Part shown: one piece after another, positions 7,845 to 15,201 of the stretch | Layout of the letters: every line of letters begins with the position of its first letter | How positions within the stretch are numbered: the first letter of the stretch is position 1 | NCBI GenBank assembly: GCA_029564115.1 | Contig: JAKQQP010000274.1 | Location: 1-26,137, forward strand | Origin: Candidatus Rifleibacteriota bacterium | GTDB lineage: Bacteria > Riflebacteria > Ozemobacteria > Ozemobacterales > Ozemobacteraceae | Direction: 5' to 3' | DNA length: 26,137 nt | Program-made: the position numbers and the translations under genes | The notes under the pieces: model-generated | What the model saw: the letters and a program-made list of their open reading frames with translations, nothing else | Told to the model about the DNA's origin: nothing | The model's database searches: none

Positions 7845-9533
7845 TCAGTCAGAACGGGCCAGGGCAAAAACTTCCTCGGGGGTTGTGAGACCCTGCTGAA
7901 ACTTGATGACTATATCTTCTCTGAGCGTCTTCATGCCGAGTCTCACAGCTTCATTTTTAAGATCGTCGGGGCCAACTTTCTGAATGATGAGACGCCTTAT
8001 ATTTTCATGGGTGTACATGACTTCATGAACCCCGACGCGGCCTTTGTAGCCGGTTTTTGCGCATTTTTCACAGCCTTTGCCGCGGTAATAAGTCTGATTT
8101 ATGGCTTCTGGCGGCAAACCCAGATCGGCGATGATTTCTGGGGTGATTTCGTTATCGACGTCTTTGCAGAATTTGCAGACACGTCTGGCCAGTCGCTGCG
8201 AAACAATGCAGAGCAGGGCCGAAGATACAAGGAACGGTTCGACACCCATGTCGACAAGTCTGATTGCGGTGCTCGGGGCGTCGTTGGTGTGAAGAGTCGC
8301 GAAAACAAGGTGGCCGGTCAGGGCCGCTTCAACGGCGATACTGGCCGTTTCTTCGTCGCGTATCTCACCAAGCATGATTACGTCAGGATCTTGCCTGAGA
8401 AAGGCTCTTAGAACTGTCGAAAAGTTCAGGTCGATTTCAGGGCGAACCTGCACCTGATTGATGTATTTCAGCTTGTATTCAACCGGGTTTTCGACCGTGC
8501 ATATATTTATGTCTGGCCCTTTGATCGCATTCAAGCATGAATACAGAGTTGTGGTTTTGCCGGAGCCTGTGGGGCCGGTTACCAGGCACATGCCGTTCGG
8601 TGAGCCGATTGCCTTTTGTATCATGGTGTAGTTGATCGGTGTGAACCCCATCTGGTCGAGCTGAACGTTAACGTTTGATTTGTCGAGAATTCGCAGGCAG
8701 GCCTTTTCGCCCCAGGCGGTCGGAATTGTATTGACACGGAAGTCGATCGGTTTGTCCATGATAGTCATCTGAATACGACCATCTTGAGGAATACGACGCT
8801 CGGAAATATCCATGCCGCTGAGAATCTTGATTCTCGACATTACCGACGGCAGAGCCTCTGGTTGCAGATTCATGGCGATGAGGAGAGTGCCGTCGATACG
8901 CAGTCTGACGCGTAATTCGCCTTCGTCTGGCTCGATGTGAATATCCGAAGCGCCTTTTTGCACCGCCGAAGTCAAAACAAGGTTTACCAGCTTGATGATC
9001 GGAGTTTCTTCGCTGGCCTTTTTGAGGCCGTCTATGGCGGCGCCATCACTGCCGCTGCCATCGTCGCCGGAAGCCAGAGCGTTGAGCGCATCTGCCATGG
9101 CGCCGGCAACGTAAAGTCGGTCGGTGGCATCGGCAATCTGGTTTTCTGAGCAGATAGCCCTGACAACTTCGCAGTTATTCTGAAACTGAATTTCGTCGAT
9201 GATAAAAACGTCGAGGGGGTCGGCCATGCCGATCATCAGACTTTTGCCGTCAAAACTGATCGGCACCAGATTATGCTTGCGGCATATCTTCTCGGGCACC
9301 ATTTTGAGAACTTCGGGCTTGATTTCGACTTTGCTCAAATCGACGAACGGCACCTTCAGCTGCTTGCCCAGAATAGGCAGCAGCTTTTCTTCAGAAAGAT
9401 AGCCAAGCTCGATCAGAACCTGCCCTATGCGTTTGCCGCGCTTCTTTTGCTCGGCAAGAGCGATATTGAGTTCTTTCTCTCCGACATGGCCTGCTTCCAT
9501 GAGCAGTTGTCCGATTTTTTTGCGTTTAAACAT
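7845..9533 (-). CDS. pilB: Pilus extension / secretion ATPase (PilB/GspE)
   Basis: 562 residues. The N-terminal MshEN-like domain has two repeats of the IGQxLxExGxxxEKxL type. The central RecA-like domain has Walker A GPTGSGKTTT (K326), the Asp-box region, and Walker B/His box DPDVIMLGEIRDEETA ... LVFATLHTNDA. A C-terminal zinc-binding tetracysteine pairs CKFC with CEKC. The N-terminal domains and tetracysteine identify an assembly (PilB/GspE) rather than a retraction (PilT) ATPase. It powers pilin assembly together with PilC downstream. No good SD precedes the ATG. The N-terminal MshEN-type domain is known to bind c-di-GMP in some homologues, so second-messenger control is possible but not shown here. 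Confidence 0.95.
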   Translation of the reverse strand: MFKRKKIGQLLMEAGHVGEKELNIALAEQKKRGKRIGQVLIELGYLSEEKLLPILGKQLKVPFVDLSKVEIKPEVLKMVPEKICRKHNLVPISFDGKSLMIGMADPLDVFIIDEIQFQNNCEVVRAICSENQIADATDRLYVAGAMADALNALASGDDGSGSDGAAIDGLKKASEETPIIKLVNLVLTSAVQKGASDIHIEPDEGELRVRLRIDGTLLIAMNLQPEALPSVMSRIKILSGMDISERRIPQDGRIQMTIMDKPIDFRVNTIPTAWGEKACLRILDKSNVNVQLDQMGFTPINYTMIQKAIGSPNGMCLVTGPTGSGKTTTLYSCLNAIKGPDINICTVENPVEYKLKYINQVQVRPEIDLNFSTVLRAFLRQDPDVIMLGEIRDEETASIAVEAALTGHLVFATLHTNDAPSTAIRLVDMGVEPFLVSSALLCIVSQRLARRVCKFCKDVDNEITPEIIADLGLPPEAINQTYYRGKGCEKCAKTGYKGRVGVHEVMYTHENIRRLIIQKVGPDDLKNEAVRLGMKTLREDIVIKFQQGLTTPEEVFALARSD

Positions 9534-9600
9534 GACTGTCAGCCATGTATCTTAACCTATTATTGCAACTTTGAAAACAGGAATAATAAGCTAAATTTGA

Positions 9601-10350
9601 CTATTGTGCCGCTTCCCAGTATTTGCGGCGGGCTTCCATGTAATGAGGGTTCAGTTTGATGGCGATCCTGAACTCTTCCATGGCTTCGTCAAGTTGCCCT
9701 TTTTTGCGCAGAATTATACCAAGATGAAAATGCAGATCGGCATACTCTGGGTGTTCCTTGATCAGGCGACGATACTCGTTTTCAGCTTGATCGAGAAGAC
9801 CAAGATCAGAGAAAACAGCGCCCAGATCGATGGTGACACTGCTGCGCATCAGCTTGTCACCAAGTGTGTCTTCGACTATCTGCCGGTATTCTTTCAGAGC
9901 TTTGCTTATTGCACCCTGATCTTCGTAAATGCGGGCAACATAATAGCGGGCTGCAGCATATCTCGGGTTGATGGCGAGGGCATTGACGAAGCTTGCCAGA
10001 GCCTTGTCGAAAGCCTTGTTTTCGTAGAATATCTGGCCGATATTGAAGTGGGCGTCGGCAAACCTGGGGTTCAGCGATAGAACTGATTCGTAAGAGGCTA
10101 CCGCCTGGTCTCGATCGCCAAGCTCACGATAGGTATGCCCAAGATGTGTGTAATAAACAGGGTTTCTGGGGTTCTGGTTGACCGCTTTGATATAGCAGAA
10201 AGAAGCTTTGTCGAACTGACCCTTCAAAAAGAAAGCATTGGCCAGGTAAAACAGTTTTTCGTGATCGTTCGGGTGAGTGCGCAGATGTTTGATGCACGCA
10301 TCGATCACCTCATCGATAAGGTGGTCACGATAGGTTGCATTGTCGGCCAT
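9601..10350 (-). CDS. Tetratricopeptide repeat (TPR) protein
   Basis: 249 residues made almost entirely of about six TPR units from residue 25 onward, for example AVYYTHLGHTYRELGDRDQA-type and ADAHFNIGQIFYENKAFDKA-type helices. There is no signal peptide or membrane helix, so it is probably cytoplasmic. A strong ribosome site (AGGAGG, eight bases before the ATG) marks the start. It sits between the unknown 239-residue protein and pilB with short gaps (22 and 67 bases). TPR proteins are common scaffolds in pilus and secretion loci; the partner cannot be named from sequence. Confidence 0.9.
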   Translation of the reverse strand: MADNATYRDHLIDEVIDACIKHLRTHPNDHEKLFYLANAFFLKGQFDKASFCYIKAVNQNPRNPVYYTHLGHTYRELGDRDQAVASYESVLSLNPRFADAHFNIGQIFYENKAFDKALASFVNALAINPRYAAARYYVARIYEDQGAISKALKEYRQIVEDTLGDKLMRSSVTIDLGAVFSDLGLLDQAENEYRRLIKEHPEYADLHFHLGIILRKKGQLDEAMEEFRIAIKLNPHYMEARRKYWEAAQ

Positions 10351-10372
10351 CCGCTCGCCTCCTGAGTATTTT

Positions 10373-11092
10373 TCAATCTAAAGACAATATGGACTTGATA
10401 TCTTTTCCCAGCTTGGTTCTTGGCTCAAAGCGCCTGAATGTGGGTCTGTCGGTGCAATAAACATGCAATACTTCAAGACCTTCATAATTTCTTTTCTGCA
10501 GACCCTGGCGCATGGCTTCAAAAATCGGCTGTAGTTGCTTCAGCCCTTCTTCTGGCTCAAGAGATTCGCGGGTGAAAAATCTGTATTTATGAATGACCCC
10601 GTCATCACGCCTGAAAATATCCACTTCTGGTTCCTCGAGAAGGCGTGATCGGGCAGAATAATTGCGTACATCGAAAAAATGTTGTCTTTCATAATCCTCG
10701 TAGATCGTTGCCCCCCAGATGTAGGGGTTCTTAAACAGCCATAGCGGAAACACCGAACCCAAAAAATTCTTCAGGCTGTCAATGAGGTCGTAGTTGTATT
10801 CGTCTTCTCTTACAGAGACATGCAGACTGCCATGCTGCAGCCTGAACTCGCCACCATCGGTGAATCGACCCGAAATTTTGCTGATTTTATCGGGCCTGGC
10901 CAGGCTCGAAAGGATTTTTTTGGTGCGGTCGTTGATAGTCGAAAAAGTTTCGCTGGGCTGGTCGTCATAATCGACGACAATGTCTGAAACAGGAAATTGA
11001 AAGATTTTATCGAAGACTGCCTGAACGGTTTCCCGGTCTTTGCGGTCGCTGACGAATACATGTTGTTCCAGAATTTGACTTTCCTGACTCAT
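10373..11092 (-). CDS. Unrecognised cytoplasmic protein, 239 aa
   Basis: I do not recognise this family. The protein is acidic and soluble, with no signal peptide, no membrane helix and only one cysteine, and is rich in aromatic and charged residues. Distinctive stretches are VSDIVVDYDDQPSETF, FPLWLFKNPYIWGATIYEDYE and EVLHVYCTDRPTFRRFEPRT. The start is well supported: GGAG six bases before the ATG, placed inside the end of the upstream phosphatase-like gene with a three-base gap, so the two are almost certainly co-translated. It is followed by the TPR gene and pilB. This position suggests a role with the phosphatase-like sensor or in pilus control (inference only). Confidence 0.8.
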   Translation of the reverse strand: MSQESQILEQHVFVSDRKDRETVQAVFDKIFQFPVSDIVVDYDDQPSETFSTINDRTKKILSSLARPDKISKISGRFTDGGEFRLQHGSLHVSVREDEYNYDLIDSLKNFLGSVFPLWLFKNPYIWGATIYEDYERQHFFDVRNYSARSRLLEEPEVDIFRRDDGVIHKYRFFTRESLEPEEGLKQLQPIFEAMRQGLQKRNYEGLEVLHVYCTDRPTFRRFEPRTKLGKDIKSILSLD

Positions 11093-11095
11093 TGT

Positions 11096-12601
11096 TTACT
11101 CCGATTTGGCATAGATAAGGGTGTGATCTTCAACCGGCCGCAGCTGGGTCTTAGCCGGGTTCAGCTGCTGCGCCAGGTTTGCAAGCATAACTTTTGCACT
11201 TTCTTCTGGTAACTTGTCGAGCATCTGGCGAAGTTCTTCAAGACTGACGCGCTCGCGACCATACGCAGGAAACTCAGTTACGCCCTCAGTATAAAATAAA
11301 ATACCATCTCCGGGCAACAACTGAATTGTCTGGTTTTTGTAAGGTTCCAGCCCTTGATTGAATAGACCAAGAGGTACACCGCTTTCGAGCTGTGGCACTT
11401 CTACATACCCGCTGCGGCTTCTGTTGATCAGCGGCATGGCATGCCCGGCCATAGCCAGCTGAACGCTGCGATCTCCGGCCTTTATCTGCACTGCAGCGGC
11501 AGTTGCAAACAAATCTGTCATATTTTCTGCCGTCATGCATCTCGAAGTCTGATTGAGCAGTTCTGCCGGCGTCTGGCATCTGTCGAGAAGGCAGTGCAGC
11601 ATGGTATGAAATTTATCTAAAAACAGAGCGGCATTAAGGCCCTTGCCCGAGCATTTGCCAAACAAAAGCAGCGTGCGTTCGCCCGGCTGATTCAAAAAAA
11701 GATGAAAATCGCCGCTGTGTTCTTCTGAATAATTCGCTATTTGAGCAATATCCCAGCCACGCAACTGCGGAGGATGATCTGGCAGAATTCTGTGAAACAG
11801 TTTGTCAGCGAGCTTGTTTTCCGCCTCGGCTTCATTGCGGCTGCGATTGTCGAAAAAAAGGTCATGATTTTCAAGAACCAGGGCCAGACCGTTGCAGAAA
11901 TCGCCAAGCATTGATTGCTGTTGCTGCGAAAAACCCGGTGCCAGAGGCCCCGTTGCCACCATGATTCCATGCAGGCGTTCAGCAAAAGCCACCGACAACA
12001 GAAGCCCATGTTCGCTGCCGTCGTTGTTGTCGAAAGCCATGGGAGCCACAAAGCCGGCGGTTTTTTTTATGGCTCTGATATCGATGCAGCCATGAATTTT
12101 TCGGCTGGCGTCATCGACCAGACTGTCACGTTCTGTAATATTCTCACAAAGTCCTCGCTGATTTTTCTGACTGCCGGCGATAAAGCGTATCTGATCATCG
12201 TCAATCGAAAAATATAAAAATCTGCAGTTGCCAAAAAATTCTGGAAGCTGTCTGAGGGCCATACTGATTTTAGTCTTCAGCGGACAATCGGGGTTGATGA
12301 GATGAAGAAAATGCTGTAATGCTGAATCAGGAGAAGAAAAAGGCAATATCGACTGATATGTCCGTTTTGCAGTGTTTTCTGCATTATCTGGTTTTTTGCC
12401 GGGCAAAGCATTTTTTCTGGCAGTGCCACTTAAAAATTGCCCGCCAAAAGCCAGTAGCAGCAGTGAAATTGCCGTTATGCCGAGCAATATGCTGACATCC
12501 TGATAAAAAATGCTTCTCAAAACGATCAGCAAGCCGGTAACAAACATGGCAATGCTGATCTTCAAAAGCAGTTTTCTTGATTTGTCAGAGTTGTCAGGCA
12601 T
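11096..12601 (-). CDS. SpoIIE/RsbU-type PP2C phosphatase homologue with altered metal site, membrane anchored
   Basis: 501 residues: two hydrophobic segments at the N-terminus (about 13-31 and 36-56), a GAF-like sensor-type region (about 95-250), and a C-terminal PPM/SpoIIE domain (about 270-500). The domain is clear from SGDFHLF, GKCSGKGLNAALF, LAMAGHAMPLI, SGVPLGLF, DGILFYTEGVTE and EDHTLIYAK. Active members have Asp in GGDxxD, in GDVSGxG, in TDG and in DDxT. Here the positions read D298 (kept), Leu301, Lys316, Glu439 and D492 (kept). With Lys replacing one core metal ligand and Glu another, catalysis is doubtful, so it may act as a binding pseudo-enzyme. Such proteins normally act on anti-anti-sigma STAS partners; none is in the window. 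It is first in the run leading to pilB/pilC. Confidence 0.85.
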   Translation of the reverse strand: MPDNSDKSRKLLLKISIAMFVTGLLIVLRSIFYQDVSILLGITAISLLLLAFGGQFLSGTARKNALPGKKPDNAENTAKRTYQSILPFSSPDSALQHFLHLINPDCPLKTKISMALRQLPEFFGNCRFLYFSIDDDQIRFIAGSQKNQRGLCENITERDSLVDDASRKIHGCIDIRAIKKTAGFVAPMAFDNNDGSEHGLLLSVAFAERLHGIMVATGPLAPGFSQQQQSMLGDFCNGLALVLENHDLFFDNRSRNEAEAENKLADKLFHRILPDHPPQLRGWDIAQIANYSEEHSGDFHLFLNQPGERTLLLFGKCSGKGLNAALFLDKFHTMLHCLLDRCQTPAELLNQTSRCMTAENMTDLFATAAAVQIKAGDRSVQLAMAGHAMPLINRSRSGYVEVPQLESGVPLGLFNQGLEPYKNQTIQLLPGDGILFYTEGVTEFPAYGRERVSLEELRQMLDKLPEESAKVMLANLAQQLNPAKTQLRPVEDHTLIYAKSE

Positions 12602-12752
12602 AATTTCTCATTGCTGATTATAGATTCTGTAAATCCAAAGTGATTTTTTAAGACAGGCGCAGGGAGCGGTTGATTGATAGACGAACCCTGCGAAACGATT
12701 TAACATTATTAATACGGCATTCAAGAAAAATACCGGATTGTCGGATATGCAC

Positions 12753-12785
12753 ACCGGCTTCAGCTGTTCTGCAGCTGAAGCCGGT
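12753..12785. repeat. Perfect 14-bp inverted repeat between the HEAT and phosphatase-like genes
   Basis: ACCGGCTTCAGCTG, five-base loop, CAGCTGAAGCCGGT: a perfect hairpin 26 bases downstream of the HEAT gene stop. Neither strand has a proper T-run next to the stem, so it is not a textbook intrinsic terminator. It may still end or protect the HEAT gene mRNA. About 150 bases remain between it and the start of the phosphatase-like gene; a lone TATAAT at 12617-12622 (minus) has no convincing -35. Confidence 0.75.
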
Positions 12786-12811
12786 AATTTGCCGAAAGGA
12801 AAATGAAATGA

Positions 12812-13255
12812 TCAGGCAGCGCGATAGTGCTCGTAAGAACGACCTGAGCCGGCTTCAAGTCTGCGGCAATGATTCGCCATGGCTTCGATAGCTGCAGGAT
12901 CGCCAATTTTGGCCAGAGCCTCGCCGGCAGCAAGACTGACTTCTTCTCGAGGGTCTTCAAGGGCTTCGATGAGAGCTTCAACAACTGCGGTTCCGCGTCT
13001 GTCGCCAAGCTGTAGACATGAAATCCGGCGAATACGCCAGTCGGGGCTTTTCAGGCCCTTGATATAGCGCCAGGTCTGATCGACCGGCGTAACACTGGCA
13101 AGCGGAATGACCCGGCCGCGCTGTCTGCCCTGGGGAGCAGCTTCATCAACGCCGCGCCAGCGACGCCACAGCCCGCCAAAAACTTTTTCGAACATGAACC
13201 AGCCCACGAAATACACCAGGGTCAGGGCGATTATTTTCAACTCAATATGCATCAT
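12812..13255 (-). CDS. Membrane-anchored HEAT-repeat protein
   Basis: 147 residues from the ATG placed seven bases after AGGAGG; an upstream in-frame ATG (13285) is rejected because that SD would lie inside it. One N-terminal membrane helix (about 5-25, IIALTLVYFVGWFMFEKVF) is followed by a basic linker. Two HEAT units follow: GLKSPDWRIRRISCLQLGD with its partner helix, then ALEDPREEVSLAAGEALAKIGDPAAI. HEAT repeats of this short type serve as protein-binding surfaces. It lies 89 bases downstream of the nagZ-like gene on the same strand. No specific function can be assigned. Confidence 0.85.
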   Translation of the reverse strand: MMHIELKIIALTLVYFVGWFMFEKVFGGLWRRWRGVDEAAPQGRQRGRVIPLASVTPVDQTWRYIKGLKSPDWRIRRISCLQLGDRRGTAVVEALIEALEDPREEVSLAAGEALAKIGDPAAIEAMANHCRRLEAGSGRSYEHYRAA

Positions 13256-13344
13256 ATTTATGCCTCCTGATTCTATTTTCTTCAAGAACCATCGGCACGA
13301 AGCACCTTCGAGTTTAGCCGCGAATTTCAGCTTTGCTCAAACTA

Positions 13345-14901
13345 TTACCAGTTGCTGGCAGAGACCGGCCAGTTGTCTGTTTGTGGGGTGGCATGGCCCT
13401 TGAGAACCTTGAGCAGGGAATTGACTGCCGGTGTTCTGAAACCAAACGTGGCTGCGCAGGTTGCGATACTTTTGCAGAAAGCCAGGTCGTATGGGTTGCG
13501 CAGAGCGATTACGACGATTCTGGCTGTTTGCTTCCGCAGCAGTTCGATGGCTCTGATCTGCTCTTTGAAGATATGCCCATTGTAGGTGAAAAAGCAGATT
13601 TTGCTGTTCTGGCCAACTTCAAACTGTTGTTGAACGGCGGCCATGATTTCTGAGGCACTGCACTTCGGTTCATAAACGATCGTCGTTGCCTGGGCAAATT
13701 CTTTGTCGATTATAGATTTAAGACTGGCCTGACGGTGTTCTTCTTCGACCTGAACGAGTGACGAAATCTTGGGCAGCAGAAAGACAAGATTGGTGTCGGC
13801 ACTGTTCAGCGGCAACACCTCGGAGTCAAAGCGCAAGAATTTTATGCTCTGATCGTAAGCGTCTGCAATCAGTTCGCAGTGCCTGTCGCGCTGTGTCTGC
13901 AGCGGTTGCGGGGCTGGGTTGTTGAACAGCCTGGCGCGTGCACTTTTTATTCGCTGAATGCTTTCTTCGACGCGGGCGGCAGTTTCCCGGTTCGATTTGA
14001 ACTGTTCTAATAAAAGTTCAGCTGCGAGACGCTGCTGGTCGAGTCTATGACATATCAGCAGCAGATCGGCTCCGGCGTGAAACGACATGCTGGCCGCCTG
14101 TGCGATACCATATTTTTCTGTTATGGCACCCATTTCGAGGTCATCAGTGACTAGAATGCCTTTGAACCCGAGTTTTTCTCTGAGAAGGCCGGTCATGACA
14201 GATTTCGAAAGAGTTGCCGGCAGGTCGGGAGCCTGCTCGAAAGCTGGAAAAAAGACATGAGCCGTCATTATTGCGGCAACTTCAGCCTCTATTGCTTTTT
14301 TGAATGGGTAAAGCTCGAAATTTTCGAGCCGGTCGGCAGGGTGGGGGATAACTGGCAAAGTCAGGTGCGAATCGACCTGAGCATGACCTTTGCCGGGGAA
14401 ATGTTTGGCACAGGCCAGAACACCGGCTTTCTGCAGACCGCAAATAGCTGCCGTGCCGTGAATGGCAACCTGCTCTGGCTGATCGCCAAACGATCGCGCT
14501 CCGATTCCGGGGTTGTCGGGGTGATTGATATCCAATACTGGTGCCAGGTTCCAGTTCAGGCCGATGCTGAGCATCTCTTCGCCAATGGCATGATAAACAG
14601 CTTCGGTCAATTCAGGCTTTCCGCTCGCAGCCAAACCCATAGCCGAAGGGAACAGGCTGCCTTTGCTCAGAATTCTCAGCACCAGACCGCCTTCCTGATC
14701 GATAGCTGTAAAAATCTGTTGCCCGGCGGCCTCAGAAATGCGCTTGAGGTGCTCCGGCAATTTTTCGGGGTCAGTCAGGTTGCGGGCGAAAACTATTACG
14801 CCACCGATTCCCCATTCCTCGACAAAGGCAAGAAACTCGTCTGAAGGCTCTTCGCCTTGATAACCAAGAATAAAAAGCTGCCCGATATCTTTCATTTGCA
14901 C
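13345..14901 (-). CDS. nagZ: Glycoside hydrolase family 3, NagZ-like beta-N-acetylhexosaminidase
   Basis: 518 residues. The catalytic TIM barrel (1 to about 340) shows GVIVFARN, FTAIDQEGG, NLAPVLDIN, the NagZ signature KHFPGKGHAQVDSH (166-179, with the Asp177/His179 acid-base dyad) and LVTDDLEMGAI with the predicted nucleophile Asp253. These motifs separate NagZ from other GH3 enzymes. NagZ removes GlcNAc from muropeptides during cell-wall recycling. The extra C-terminal domain of about 170 residues resembles the second domain of the longer, two-domain NagZ proteins, some of which are exported. No signal peptide is visible here, so a cytoplasmic location is likelier. The start is a GTG, chosen because AAGGAG lies six bases upstream; an ATG two codons later is a weaker choice. 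Confidence 0.9.
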   Translation of the reverse strand: MQMKDIGQLFILGYQGEEPSDEFLAFVEEWGIGGVIVFARNLTDPEKLPEHLKRISEAAGQQIFTAIDQEGGLVLRILSKGSLFPSAMGLAASGKPELTEAVYHAIGEEMLSIGLNWNLAPVLDINHPDNPGIGARSFGDQPEQVAIHGTAAICGLQKAGVLACAKHFPGKGHAQVDSHLTLPVIPHPADRLENFELYPFKKAIEAEVAAIMTAHVFFPAFEQAPDLPATLSKSVMTGLLREKLGFKGILVTDDLEMGAITEKYGIAQAASMSFHAGADLLLICHRLDQQRLAAELLLEQFKSNRETAARVEESIQRIKSARARLFNNPAPQPLQTQRDRHCELIADAYDQSIKFLRFDSEVLPLNSADTNLVFLLPKISSLVQVEEEHRQASLKSIIDKEFAQATTIVYEPKCSASEIMAAVQQQFEVGQNSKICFFTYNGHIFKEQIRAIELLRKQTARIVVIALRNPYDLAFCKSIATCAATFGFRTPAVNSLLKVLKGHATPQTDNWPVSASNW

Positions 14902-14984
14902 AGAATTCTCCTTGCGCCCTGACGTTTTCCCTGTCTTATCAACTTCTTTCCGGCCTTCCTTCTGACAAACTGCCTACTCATCAC

Positions 14985-15052
14985 TGTCATCACGAGCGCA
15001 GCGATCTCATAATCATACCTATGCGACTGCTTCACTCACGCTCGCAGTAACA
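14985..15052. repeat. Dispersed palindromic repeat, copy 1 (TGTCAT...GTAACA ends)
   Basis: Starts TGTCATCACGAGCGCAGCGA and ends with CGCTCGCAGTAACA, whose reverse complement TGTTACTGCGAGCG resembles the start. The core words AGCGCAGCGA and CTGCTTCAC recur in the copy at 20157-20226. The region from 14902 to 15201 has no gene: it holds this repeat, the heptamer array and a promoter. Confidence 0.65.
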
Positions 15053-15082
15053 AACCGCAGTCCCCGGCCTGCTCTCTTGCCA

Positions 15083-15124
15083 CTGACTGCTATCTACTAT
15101 CCACTATCCACTAACCACTATCCA
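15083..15124. repeat. CTATCCA heptamer array, long copy
   Basis: Six consecutive seven-base units: CTGACTG, CTATCTA, CTATCCA, CTATCCA, CTAACCA, CTATCCA. This is the same unit as at 3741-3761. It lies just upstream of the promoter for the propeller gene. Confidence 0.8.
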
Positions 15125-15141
15125 CTTCATAAAAACGGTTA

Positions 15142-15170
15142 TTTAAACAGGCGGCAGAATAGGGTATAAT
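15142..15170 (+). promoter_or_regulatory. Promoter of the zinc-ribbon/propeller operon
   Basis: TTTAAA (15142-15147), 17-bp spacer, perfect TATAAT (15165-15170), about 32 bases before the ATG at 15202. It probably drives the propeller protein, the PrsW-like protease and hflX, which follow with almost no gaps. Confidence 0.65.
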
Positions 15171-15201
15171 GCAGCTGTTAAATTTTCAAGGAGACGCTAT
15201 A

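Noticed and set aside
14257..14844. Plus-strand open frame of 195 codons inside the nagZ-like gene
   Set aside because: Antisense to the GH3 catalytic domain; composition and lack of SD mark it as a shadow.
15083..15124. Heptamer array considered as a CRISPR array
   Set aside because: Units are seven bases with no spacers, and no cas genes are nearby.
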